Made by a program: the position numbers and the translations under genes. Source: Larkinella punicea (GTDB lineage Bacteria > Bacteroidota > Bacteroidia > Cytophagales > Spirosomataceae). Taken from it: 64,000 nt of DNA. The DNA lies in contig NZ_QOWE01000006.1 in assembly GCF_003334855.1 (NCBI RefSeq), positions 248,001-312,000 on the forward strand. Direction: 5' to 3'. Shown here piece after piece: positions 50,411 through 59,053 of the stretch (the first letter of the stretch is position 1; every line of letters begins with the position of its first letter). The notes beneath the pieces are model-generated. The model searched no databases, was not told where the DNA came from, and saw nothing but the letters and a program-made list of their open reading frames with translations.

Positions 50411-51649
50411 ATGAAATTCGACGATTATTATATTGCCCCCGAAATCAAGCGGAATCTGGAAGGGTTGGGCTTCAAAAAACCGACCGACATTCAGTTTAAA
50501 TCGATACCGCCGATTCTGAAGGGCGAAGACGTGCTGGCGATTGCCCAAACCGGCACCGGAAAAACGGCGGCTTTTGCCATTCCGGTCGTCAGTATGTTGC
50601 ATGAACGGAAAAAGCAGAAAAGGGCGGAGGGCATCAAGTGTCTGGTAATGGTGCCAACCCGCGAGCTGGCGTTGCAAATCGCCGGGGTGTTCGAGCAGAT
50701 TTCCCGGCACATGAACCTGAAAGTGTTCTGTGTGTTTGGTGGGGTGGAGCAGGGGCCGCAGATCGCGCAGTTGGAAGCGGGCATCGACATTCTGATTGCG
50801 ACGCCGGGCCGGATGTTCGATCTGGTGAGTCAGGGCTACATTCGGTTGCAGCGGGTTGAAATCCTGATTCTGGACGAAGCCGATCACATGCTCGACCTGG
50901 GGTTTATCAAAGACATTCAGGATTTGATGAAATTCCTGCCCCGCAAGCGGCAAACGCTGTTTTTTTCGGCCACGATCAATGAGAAAATCAAGAAGTTAGC
51001 CTATTCGCTGGTGCATAATGCCATCCGGATTCAGATTTCGCCCAAAGATCCGGTAGCTAAAAATATCGACCATTCCGTGGCTTTTGTCGGGATGGACGAC
51101 AAGCGGTTTTTTCTGGAACGACTGATTCAGGAGCATCCCGACAGCAAAATTCTGGTGTTTGTCCGTACGAAAGTCCGGGCGGAGCGGGTGTTGAAAGCCC
51201 TGGAACGCGTTGGGATCAAGAGCGAAACCATTCACGGCGACAAGGAGCAGAAAGACCGCCTGATGGTCATGAATCAGTTCCGAAGCGGAGAGGTTAAGGT
51301 CTTGATTGCCACCGACATCAGCGCGCGCGGCATCGACATCGCCAACGTGGATTACGTCGTCAATTACGATCTGCCCGAGCAACCCGAAAACTACGTCCAC
51401 CGTGTGGGCCGGACGGGTCGGGGAACCCAGAAAGGCCAGGCATTCTCCTTTTGCAGCCCCGAAGAAAAACCGATCCTCGACGAAATTGAAACCTTTCTGG
51501 ACAAACCCATCCGCGTCGCCCAGATCGACCAGATCGACTACCAGGAAACCGTCGATGCCAGCAAAGGCGCGCAGTTTGATCTGAAAGCGTTGATGAAGGA
51601 AGCGGAGGAACTGCAGTTGGGGCGGAAGAAGCGGAAAAAGAAGAAGTAA
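50411..51649 (+). CDS. rhlE: DEAD-box RNA helicase, RhlE-like
   Basis: The 412-residue protein has the complete DEAD-box set: Q-motif FKKPTDIQ, Walker A AQTGTGKT, PTREL, GG, TPGR, DEAD in LDEADHMLDLGF, SAT, and in the second domain VFVRTK, ARGID and HRVGRTGRG. A short Lys/Arg tail (RKKRKKKK) follows. It remodels RNA, probably ribosomal or mRNA. RhlE is the closest group by size and motifs. Confidence 0.92.
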   Translation: MKFDDYYIAPEIKRNLEGLGFKKPTDIQFKSIPPILKGEDVLAIAQTGTGKTAAFAIPVVSMLHERKKQKRAEGIKCLVMVPTRELALQIAGVFEQISRHMNLKVFCVFGGVEQGPQIAQLEAGIDILIATPGRMFDLVSQGYIRLQRVEILILDEADHMLDLGFIKDIQDLMKFLPRKRQTLFFSATINEKIKKLAYSLVHNAIRIQISPKDPVAKNIDHSVAFVGMDDKRFFLERLIQEHPDSKILVFVRTKVRAERVLKALERVGIKSETIHGDKEQKDRLMVMNQFRSGEVKVLIATDISARGIDIANVDYVVNYDLPEQPENYVHRVGRTGRGTQKGQAFSFCSPEEKPILDEIETFLDKPIRVAQIDQIDYQETVDASKGAQFDLKALMKEAEELQLGRKKRKKKK

Positions 51650-51665
51650 AGACTTTTCTAAGTCT

Positions 51666-52607
51666 CTATTCCTCCGCCAGAAACTGCCTGACAAACCCAT
51701 CAAAATCTCCATCTGCCGAAAAGCCAAGCTGAAGAGACCGGGTGTTGTCGACGGCGGTTGGCCAACTGCTCACAATGGCGTGAACGGCGGGATCGGGCCG
51801 GAACTCGACCCGGTTTGCGGTTTTCCGATCCGTATGCCGCCCCAGAGAGTCGAGCATTTCCCGGATGGTAACCGAAATACCGGGCAGGTTGACCGTCCGC
51901 CAGTCGCCGAAGGCGGTGCTTTCCAGCGTAGCCCCATGCAGGATGTTGCGAATGATCGTGTTCGGGCTGGACACCAGCACGGTCAGATCTGGCGAAACCG
52001 GGCAAATGGCGGTTTCGCCGTGAATAGGTTCCCGAATGATGCTGCTGACAAACGAAGAGGCCGCCTGATTCGGTCGGCCGGGCCGGACACAAATTGTGGG
52101 CAACCGCAGCACCCTTCCATCGACAAAATTTTTCCGGCTGTAATCATTGACCAGCAACTCCACAATGGCTTTCTGAATGCCGTATGAAGACCGGGGCGTA
52201 ATGACGGTCCTTTCATCGACCACCGCCGGGAGTTCCCCGCCGTAGACGGCAAAACCGCTGGCAAACACAAACCGGATGCCCGGCTGTTGGTGGCGGCAGG
52301 CTTCCAGCAGATGCCGGGAACTGTCGAGATTTACGCTCCAACCCAGATCGAACTCCTTTTCGGCCTGACTGCTCACCACCGCTGCGAGGTGAAATAGAAG
52401 CCCGGTTCTGGACGTCACAATGCTTTTGGCTGCGCCTTCTGCCGACAGATTGATCTGCAGACAACGCACCCGATCGTCGTTTCCCGGATTCGTTGGTAGA
52501 ATGAGATCGACCAGGAGCAATTCTTCAAAAACCAGCGAACTGTTCAGGAGTGCTTTGGCCAGCCGCTGACCCAGAAAACCGGCCCCGCCGGTAATGATGA
52601 TTTGCAT
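51666..52607 (-). CDS. NAD-dependent epimerase/dehydratase, D-erythronate dehydrogenase-like
   Basis: The 313-residue SDR-extended protein has GGAGFLGQRLAKALL at the N-terminus, FHLAAVVSS and the catalytic YxxxK in SSYGIQKAIVELL. The following LRLPTICVRPGRPNQAASSFVSSI resembles the DenD (D-erythronate dehydrogenase) group. No other denD-pathway genes (kinase, isomerase) are near, so the function is provisional. It is convergent with the helicase gene. Confidence 0.82.
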   Translation of the reverse strand: MQIIITGGAGFLGQRLAKALLNSSLVFEELLLVDLILPTNPGNDDRVRCLQINLSAEGAAKSIVTSRTGLLFHLAAVVSSQAEKEFDLGWSVNLDSSRHLLEACRHQQPGIRFVFASGFAVYGGELPAVVDERTVITPRSSYGIQKAIVELLVNDYSRKNFVDGRVLRLPTICVRPGRPNQAASSFVSSIIREPIHGETAICPVSPDLTVLVSSPNTIIRNILHGATLESTAFGDWRTVNLPGISVTIREMLDSLGRHTDRKTANRVEFRPDPAVHAIVSSWPTAVDNTRSLQLGFSADGDFDGFVRQFLAEE

Positions 52608-52719
52608 GGGTTAAAAAAAATGGGGATAGAAACCGAAAGAGCCAAGAGCAAACAAGTTCGCATAAAAAAACTATATTTATCCTTGTAGAAAACATAAAAG
52701 AGTATAAAGATTCATCGCC

Positions 52720-53466
52720 ATGACATTGGAAGAGGAGATAGCGATCGTCCGATTCGGGCAGGGAGTTCTTTCGCATGACGAACTGCTGGCGCATTTCAGT
52801 CAACTGGACGAAGACCTGAAAATGAAGCGGATCTTTGAGCTTTATCATCTAATTGACCCGTCAAAACTGGTCGACACCGATATTGAGCAAGCCCTCGTTG
52901 CCAGTGCTTTGGGGGAAGACTACCAGTCCTGTGTTGTGTTGCGTGGCCATCGGTTATCACGTGTGCGATTAAATATAACCGAAAGTGCTATCGAAAAAGA
53001 CTATATTTTACTCCTAAACCTGTTCAAAATAGCGTATCAAAGTCGCCTGGCGTCGATAAAGGAGGAAAAATCAAAAGAGTGGCGGTATCGGGATTTATCA
53101 GATGATGAGACCGTACAGGCTCTGTTGTCGGCACACCGTGAACTCGTGGAAGAAGTCTATAACAACCCCGGCTTTCGGAGTGAATTTACCAGCCTCGCCA
53201 AATTGTGGAAAGCCCACAACACCGTCAGTGAAGCACGACACCAGGAGTCCGCGCCGGTAAGAAAAAGCCAAACGGGTTTTCTGAGTTATGATGAGGTAAT
53301 GACAGAAAGCGTAGAATCTATGAAGTTTCTGGAAGAAATGAACAAATATTCGCGCGTAATGGCCATTCTGAACCACGCTCTGAAAAAAGCCCTTTCGATT
53401 CAGTATGGTTTAGGCTCTTCCCAAGCCGATCGGTTAATTAAAGACGTCATGAAGCGGCATTCGTAA
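52720..53466 (+). CDS. Hypothetical helical protein
   Basis: The 248-residue soluble protein has two parts. An N-terminal region (MTLEEEIAIVRFGQGVLSHD ... IDPSKLVDTDIEQALVASAL) may be DUF5958-like. A longer helical C-terminal half contains DDETVQALLSAHRELVEEVYNN and SVESMKFLEEMNKYSRVMA. No catalytic motif is evident. Base composition is somewhat more AT-rich than neighbouring genes. Its function is not known to me. Confidence 0.7.
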   Translation: MTLEEEIAIVRFGQGVLSHDELLAHFSQLDEDLKMKRIFELYHLIDPSKLVDTDIEQALVASALGEDYQSCVVLRGHRLSRVRLNITESAIEKDYILLLNLFKIAYQSRLASIKEEKSKEWRYRDLSDDETVQALLSAHRELVEEVYNNPGFRSEFTSLAKLWKAHNTVSEARHQESAPVRKSQTGFLSYDEVMTESVESMKFLEEMNKYSRVMAILNHALKKALSIQYGLGSSQADRLIKDVMKRHS

Positions 53467-53476
53467 AACCGCCTTT

Positions 53477-53674
53477 TCAAAACCGCTTTCCGTCGCTGTG
53501 TAGTTTGTTACGGACAATCAGCGGAAGTTCGGTAATGGATTCGATCTCTTCAAGCGGAATGTGGCGGCTATAATACGTGATCGCTCCCGTGAAATCATAG
53601 GGTACAATCGAGAAAAAGCGTCTCTTCCCTTCTAAATAGCTGTAAAAAAGGATCGGACGAGCCTCCGTGGGCAT
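53477..53674 (-). CDS. Small hypothetical protein (65 residues)
   Basis: The frame encodes a plausible small folded protein with mixed strands (ILFYSYLEGKRRFFSIVPYD, YYSRHIPLEEIESITELPLI). It lies 10 bp from the convergent hypothetical gene and 15 bp from a decayed palindrome. Coding character is reasonable but the short length leaves doubt. Confidence 0.5.
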   Translation of the reverse strand: MPTEARPILFYSYLEGKRRFFSIVPYDFTGAITYYSRHIPLEEIESITELPLIVRNKLHSDGKRF

Positions 53675-53689
53675 GAGTAACGCGAAATG

Positions 53690-53755
53690 TAAAAGTATTC
53701 AATGCCAACATTTTTACATTCAGCATTCATCATTTTACATTTAACATTCAATGTT
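53690..53755. repeat. Decayed family B palindrome
   Basis: GAAATGTAAAAGT on the left pairs with ATTTTTACATTC on the right. The right side continues with family B sequence (CATTCATCATTTTACATTTA), while the outer left arm is lost. It lies just past the 3' end of the P1 peptidase gene. Confidence 0.7.
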
Positions 53756-53765
53756 TAAAAGGAAG

Positions 53766-54917
53766 CTACTTTTGTTCATTCAGCCGGTTATACTTTTTCA
53801 GAACCGCTTTCAGCCGGTCGTGGGGTAGGCCGTATACTTTGTGGTGATCGATGCCTTCCATCGTTTCGGCCGCCAGCAGCGCATTCAGAATGGCTTCTTC
53901 CGTGGCTTCAACGGTGGCTTTAAAAACCGCATCCAGACTGGATTTATCCACGGATCGGTACGTAGTCGTTTTGGTGTCGGCATCATACGTGGCTTTCTGC
54001 GTGGAGAAGGCCATGAAAATATCACCCGAGCTGTTGGTGCCGTAGGTTCCGGTGCGGGCAATGCCCAACGTCACCCGTTTGGCTACCAGATTCAGTTGGG
54101 AGGAAACGAGTGGCACGTCGGTTCCAACGATGGCGATGATCGAGCCGTCTTTTTCATTGATCACCGGCATCAAATCCGTCACTTCTTTCCCGACTGGCAC
54201 CCCCGCCATCATCAGATCGTCGCGCCGACCAAAGTTGGCCTGCACCAACACACCGACCGTATAGTCCTGATTGCCAATCCGAATCATCCGGGAGGCCGTG
54301 CCGGTTCCACCCTTAAAACCGTAGCAAACCATGCCCGTTCCTCCGCCGACGTTGCCTTCCGAAACCGCCCCCGAAGTCGCACTTTCCAGCGCCTGGAAGA
54401 CATGTTCTTTCTGGATGTGCAAGCCGTTGATGTCGTTCAGCAACCCGTCCCAGGTTTCGCCGACCAGGGGTAAACCGAATGAAAAATCAAGTGCCTTTTT
54501 GGTCGAAAACTGCTGGTGACACCACGCCCCGATGGCGTCGCGAACCACCCCGACACTGTTGGTGTTGGTGATGCCGACCGGCCCGAAACCGGTGCCGTAG
54601 TCGTGGAGGTAGGGAAGGCCGGTCATTTCGCCGTCGCCGTTGAAAATGAAGTAACCCGCCGGGTAAGTCCGGCCGGTTTTCCCGGTTGGCAGCACCACCG
54701 TGACACCGGTTCGGATCGGTCCTTTCCCCAACACCCATTTTCCGTTGCCCTCAATCCGGGTTTTATACCCCACCAGCACACCGGGAACGTCGGTGATTGC
54801 GTTGAATGGCCCCGGTTTGCCGTTCAGCGGAATGCCGAGGTCGCGGGCGCGCGGTTTGGTGGCTGGTTGTGAAAAAACCGTTGTGGAAAGAAGCAGAAGC
54901 AGGAAAAAAGTTTTCAC
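53766..54917 (-). CDS. P1 family (DmpA-type) aminopeptidase, exported
   Basis: The 383-residue protein starts at a GTG (54917) that begins a good signal peptide (KTFFLLLLLSTTVFSQ); upstream open codons are not conserved. The family motifs are FNAITDVPGVLVGY, GVVRDAIGAW and the self-cleavage/nucleophile region TYGTNSSGDIFMAFST (Ser within NSSGD). DmpA-type enzymes autoprocess into two chains and remove N-terminal residues, some acting on D-amino acid or beta-peptides. The location is probably periplasmic. Confidence 0.9.
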   Translation of the reverse strand: MKTFFLLLLLSTTVFSQPATKPRARDLGIPLNGKPGPFNAITDVPGVLVGYKTRIEGNGKWVLGKGPIRTGVTVVLPTGKTGRTYPAGYFIFNGDGEMTGLPYLHDYGTGFGPVGITNTNSVGVVRDAIGAWCHQQFSTKKALDFSFGLPLVGETWDGLLNDINGLHIQKEHVFQALESATSGAVSEGNVGGGTGMVCYGFKGGTGTASRMIRIGNQDYTVGVLVQANFGRRDDLMMAGVPVGKEVTDLMPVINEKDGSIIAIVGTDVPLVSSQLNLVAKRVTLGIARTGTYGTNSSGDIFMAFSTQKATYDADTKTTTYRSVDKSSLDAVFKATVEATEEAILNALLAAETMEGIDHHKVYGLPHDRLKAVLKKYNRLNEQK

Positions 54918-55121
54918 GGTTTTGTGTGAATGAGGTTGGATGCTGATGAACAGATCTCCGATTCTATGGAATTGAAGCAACAAAACCAAACGAATCATCG
55001 CCTATCTTGTGATCGGTAACCACCCCTGTCACCCTGTTCTATTCAGGTCCTTCATTTTATGGAAACCATTAAACCGTTCTGTCGGTCAGGAATCATCTCT
55101 TATACGGAATGCGTTGGAGCA

Positions 55122-55156
55122 AAAAACGGGAGCAAGCCGTCGTTTGCTCCCGTTCA
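55122..55156 (-). terminator. Rho-independent terminator of the GH9 gene
   Basis: AACGGGAGCAA pairs exactly with TTGCTCCCGTT around a short loop. On the minus strand the stem is followed by TTTT, so it terminates leftward transcription from the GH9 gene. The rest of the 54918-55176 gap holds nothing I can identify. Confidence 0.85.
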
Positions 55157-55176
55157 GTAGGCAGTAGGCTCGGTCC

Positions 55177-58100
55177 TTACTCGACCACAACCTTTTTGGT
55201 GATCAGTGTCGTTTCACCCTGCACCGAAATCAGGTAGTTCCCCGGCGCCAGTTGACCCACCGGGAACGCATACTCCGTCGTTGAAACCGTCACTGGCCGT
55301 TGCCGAAGGACGCGTCCCTGCAAATCGGTCAGTTTCAGCTCGACAGCCTCATTCGGCCGAAAACCGCTCAACGACACCCTAACGGTTGTTTGTTGCCGGT
55401 CGACCGGGTTCGGATACACCCGCACCACCGGTTTGCCGTCGGGTTCCGCCGTAGCCAGCCGGGCCGAAGAAGCCGCTGAAAGCTGAAGATTGTCCACGTA
55501 GAAAACCGAGTTGGTCGCTCCGCCCGTATCCTGAAAATAGAGGTCTTTCAGGGTAGCCGGACTGCCCAGGTTCGTGAGGGGGATGGTCACCAGCGTCCAG
55601 GCGTTGGCCGTTGGCTGAACCGTGTAGCCCTGCGAACTGCCATTGAGCGTCACCTTGAACTGCTGCCCGCCCGTGGGGCCGCCGTGTACCCAGAACTGAA
55701 GCCGGGCATACGAAGCCAGCGGAACGGCGGGTTCGGGATGGAGGTATAAACCGCCCCATCCACCGGTATACTGCAACGCCAGCGATTTGCTGCCGGCTTT
55801 CACCGGGGTGCCGTTGGCGTAATTCCGCGAAATACTCCACGACCAGTCGAGCCAGCCCGTTTTCAGGGCGTCGTCGTAAATCAGCAAACCGCCCGGTGCC
55901 GGGTCCGTCGGCGGGGGCGTGGTACTGCCGGACGAAACCAGGTGCAACTGGTCGATGTAAATCGCAGCCTGAGCGTTATTCGTAACGTCCTGAATGAAAA
56001 TATCCCGCAAAGTCGATGGGTTTCCGACGGCCGAGAAGGGCACGGTGACCAGGGTCCACTGGTTTGCTTTGGGCGTAAATTCATACGATCCGCTGCTGTT
56101 GATCACCACCTGCATTCGCTGTCCGGCGTTGGGGCCACCGTGGACCCAAAACTTCAGGCTCGGGTATGTACTCAACGAAACCGCCGTTTCGGCATGGAGA
56201 TACAACGCTCCCCAACCCGCCGTGTTCTGGAGAGAAAGCGATTTGGTTCCGCTGTAAACCGGCGAGGTCGCGTTGTAATTACGGGTCATGCTCCACGACC
56301 AGTCGACCCAGCCGGTTTTGAGGGCATCGTCGTAAATGATGAGCGAAGACGGTTCCGGGCCTGGATTGGTTCCCGTTACGGACACCACGGTCGTCGTCGT
56401 TGCCTGGCAGCCATTTCGTCCAACGGTCAGTGTATACGTTCCGGCGACTGTGGTCGTGACGTTCGCAATGGACGGGTTTTGGAGGGTGCTGACAAACGCA
56501 TTCGGGCCTTTCCAACTGTAACTCGCTCCGTTGCCGGCTCCGGCGGCTGTTAGATTCAGCGTCTGACCAGCCGCAAGGGGGGTGTTGCTCGTCGCCGTCG
56601 CCGGGGGCAGGGCGTTGACAATGACGGTGGTCGTCACCATTTGCGCCGTTCCACCGGAAGGCGTCACCGTCAGCGAGTACGTCCCGGAAGCGGCTGTCCC
56701 GGCATTGGGGAGGGTCGGATTCGCTACCGTTGCGGTAAAACCGTTCGGTCCGCTCCACTGGAAAGTGGCCCCCGTCGGGGCGTTGGCCACGGCCAGATTG
56801 ATGGTTTGGCCGCTGCAAACCGGGCTATTGCTCGACGCTGAAATCACCGGTGGGGGCGTTGTTCCGCCCGGGCTGGTGAAATACGCCACCAGAAATGTGT
56901 ACCCCGCCTGGTTGTAGATGGCTGGTTCCGTGATTTCCCACGAGGGTTCCGGGTAGCTGGTGTTCCAGTTGCGGTATGCCTTCATGGCTGGTTGGTTTTT
57001 CGGAGGAGCCGACGAACCGCCGTAGTACACGTTGGGGCCACCCACCAGAAAACCGGGTGCCGGTCCGAATTGCGACGACGCCCCGTCGTAGCGCGCCGAA
57101 CCATCGCGGAACCAACTGTGGTAAAACTCATCGACGCTGTTTTCTGCCCCGGCATTCGCGCCCCTGCTGCCCATATTGCTGAGGTAGGTCCAGGAGAGCG
57201 GGTTGCGTCCGTGGAAATAATGCAGATATTCTTCCGCAATTTCCTGGTAGAGCGCATTTTTGGCAGGATTGACATTCAGATCGACCGCCAGAATGGGAAG
57301 AATCGCCCACAGGGCCTTTTGCAAATTGGAGCCCCAGGAATAGTGGCCGGTCCACATGAAACCCAGGTAGGGGTCGCTTTTCTGCGTATGATACGATTCA
57401 AGGGGCCAGTCCATCGTACTTTTGAACTTGTCCCTGATCGCCGTGACAACGGCGGACGTCGCGCCGGAAGCCTTGGCGTAGACGTAGTAGGCCCGGTTGA
57501 GTTCCCAGCACAGCGACGCATCCAGATTGCCGTTCGAGAACGGATGAAAACCGTTTTCACTCGTGCCGTTTACGTCGTTGTAATGGGCATCGAAATACGA
57601 TTTGTATTTGGCGGTTCCGGTGGTGGCAAACAGCTCGGCCGCAGCCGCAACCCGCCGGCGTTTGTCGTCGTTGGCGTTGGAACCCGCATCGGCAGCCGCC
57701 GTTGAAGCGCCGTCGGTTCCTGAAGCGGGCAGCATCGTTGGGTTGGCTTCCAGGTAGGTCCAGGCTTTTTCCGAAGCCGCGCGCAGGGTGTTGACATAGC
57801 CCGGATACTGACCACCGTAATTCCCGTACAGCCGGGCGGCATGGGCGGTGATGGCGGCAAAGGTCGCTGTCGACCAGGTGGTTATCGCCGTGTAATACCG
57901 GGGCTGAACGTCCGTCGCCGGATCGTCGGAACCGTTGTCATAGCTTGTCACCGTCACCCGGCTGTGAACCCCGCCGTTGTCGGCCTGCATCCGCAGCATC
58001 CAGTCCAACTCCCACTTTAGCTCGTCCAGCAGGTCCGGAACGCCGTTGCCCGACTCCGGAATGTTGGTGTTGTCAGGAAAAGCCGCGGGCCGGAGTTCAT

Positions 58101-58770
58101 AACCGACCATGAGGTTCCACATCGTGCTGCTCAGAAACGGGATGTACTTGTTGTAGTCACCGGCATAGTACCAGCCCCCGGTCACGTTCCGTTGCGTTCC
58201 GGCCTGGGCCGAGGTGGTGTACAAGAGGGCGTTGGCGTCCTGCGTGTGGGCCGGGCCGTGGGTCCAGTTGCCGCCGTGCTGAGCCGGGATGGCCGTGCCG
58301 GACCGCTGGTAATAAAACGTCCGGGCCGATGCCTTCAGGGCGGCCGCGTAGATGTCATCACGCACCTCAAATTCGTACGAACGCAGGTTGTTCGCCGGGT
58401 CGTAGACGTAATACAGGCCGGGTGTGGTCAGGCTCGAAAAATCGCCGTGCCACGCTTTGTCACCCGAGTCGGTGTGGAGGTTTCCGTTGTTCCAGATGGT
58501 TACGTTTCCCGTCAATACCGTTGAATTGTCAGACGAGCGACGAATCTGAAACTGACTGCCCGGAGTGTAGGGTGAGCCGTTGTTCTGGCCATTGACCGGG
58601 TTGGCAAACACGACGATTTTCTTCGCCGACGGTCGCCAGCCAAACTGGTCGACGATGATCTGTTTGCTGATGGACTGGGCTCCGGCCACCGAAATGGCCA
58701 GCCATCCGGCAAAAAACCAGTGCAGTGAATGCAGGAATCCGGTTCGAAAACGCTGATTTAGTTTCCTCAT
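55177..58770 (-). CDS. Secreted GH9 endoglucanase with Ig-like, CBM-like and T9SS domains
   Basis: The protein has 1197 residues from the ATG at 58770. Order: signal peptide (to about 31), cellulase N-terminal Ig-like domain (SKQIIVDQFGWRPSAKKIVV; 34-137), GH9 catalytic domain (about 140-630), two PKD/Ig-like repeats (about 640-800), two CBM-like repeats about 150 residues apart (both IYDDALKTGW(V/L)DWSWS), and a C-terminal type IX sorting domain (RVYPNPVD ... LAPGNYLISVQG). Asp205 (general base) and Glu615 (acid) are in place, but the usual WYDAGD reads WYYAGD (Tyr202). It would be exported by T9SS to attack beta-glucans. It is a single gene with its own terminator. Confidence 0.93.
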   Translation of the reverse strand: MRKLNQRFRTGFLHSLHWFFAGWLAISVAGAQSISKQIIVDQFGWRPSAKKIVVFANPVNGQNNGSPYTPGSQFQIRRSSDNSTVLTGNVTIWNNGNLHTDSGDKAWHGDFSSLTTPGLYYVYDPANNLRSYEFEVRDDIYAAALKASARTFYYQRSGTAIPAQHGGNWTHGPAHTQDANALLYTTSAQAGTQRNVTGGWYYAGDYNKYIPFLSSTMWNLMVGYELRPAAFPDNTNIPESGNGVPDLLDELKWELDWMLRMQADNGGVHSRVTVTSYDNGSDDPATDVQPRYYTAITTWSTATFAAITAHAARLYGNYGGQYPGYVNTLRAASEKAWTYLEANPTMLPASGTDGASTAAADAGSNANDDKRRRVAAAAELFATTGTAKYKSYFDAHYNDVNGTSENGFHPFSNGNLDASLCWELNRAYYVYAKASGATSAVVTAIRDKFKSTMDWPLESYHTQKSDPYLGFMWTGHYSWGSNLQKALWAILPILAVDLNVNPAKNALYQEIAEEYLHYFHGRNPLSWTYLSNMGSRGANAGAENSVDEFYHSWFRDGSARYDGASSQFGPAPGFLVGGPNVYYGGSSAPPKNQPAMKAYRNWNTSYPEPSWEITEPAIYNQAGYTFLVAYFTSPGGTTPPPVISASSNSPVCSGQTINLAVANAPTGATFQWSGPNGFTATVANPTLPNAGTAASGTYSLTVTPSGGTAQMVTTTVIVNALPPATATSNTPLAAGQTLNLTAAGAGNGASYSWKGPNAFVSTLQNPSIANVTTTVAGTYTLTVGRNGCQATTTTVVSVTGTNPGPEPSSLIIYDDALKTGWVDWSWSMTRNYNATSPVYSGTKSLSLQNTAGWGALYLHAETAVSLSTYPSLKFWVHGGPNAGQRMQVVINSSGSYEFTPKANQWTLVTVPFSAVGNPSTLRDIFIQDVTNNAQAAIYIDQLHLVSSGSTTPPPTDPAPGGLLIYDDALKTGWLDWSWSISRNYANGTPVKAGSKSLALQYTGGWGGLYLHPEPAVPLASYARLQFWVHGGPTGGQQFKVTLNGSSQGYTVQPTANAWTLVTIPLTNLGSPATLKDLYFQDTGGATNSVFYVDNLQLSAASSARLATAEPDGKPVVRVYPNPVDRQQTTVRVSLSGFRPNEAVELKLTDLQGRVLRQRPVTVSTTEYAFPVGQLAPGNYLISVQGETTLITKKVVVE

Positions 58771-58945
58771 GCTTTTGTTGTTTGGTGAATAAAAAGATTG
58801 AATCTGTAAAGTAGATTCCAAAACAACCAGCACTATAGAGGAAGCACGCTGAAGTGCATAATTCAGGCATTCAATTGTATATTTTACCGGCTCAGATCAC
58901 TGGCGTGATTTTAGATTGCCGGACAGAAAGGCTGTATTGAAAAGA

Positions 58946-59037
58946 GTTGTATCGCGGAGTTAAGCGGAGGAGAATGAGTTGAGCGGAGAAAAAACTCTGC
59001 TTAACTCATTCTCCTCCGCTTAACTCTGCGATACAAC
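58946..59037. repeat. Intergenic palindrome, TTAAGC(A/G)GAG family, copy 2
   Basis: The 43-bp arms (58946-58988 and 58995-59037) have three mismatches and a 6-nt loop, the longest stem in the window. It shares CGCAGAGTTAAGCGGAG with 762-863. It lies between two leftward genes, just after the ABC/M1 fusion gene ends. Confidence 0.92.
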
Positions 59038-59053
59038 CTTTTTTCTTCTAAAC

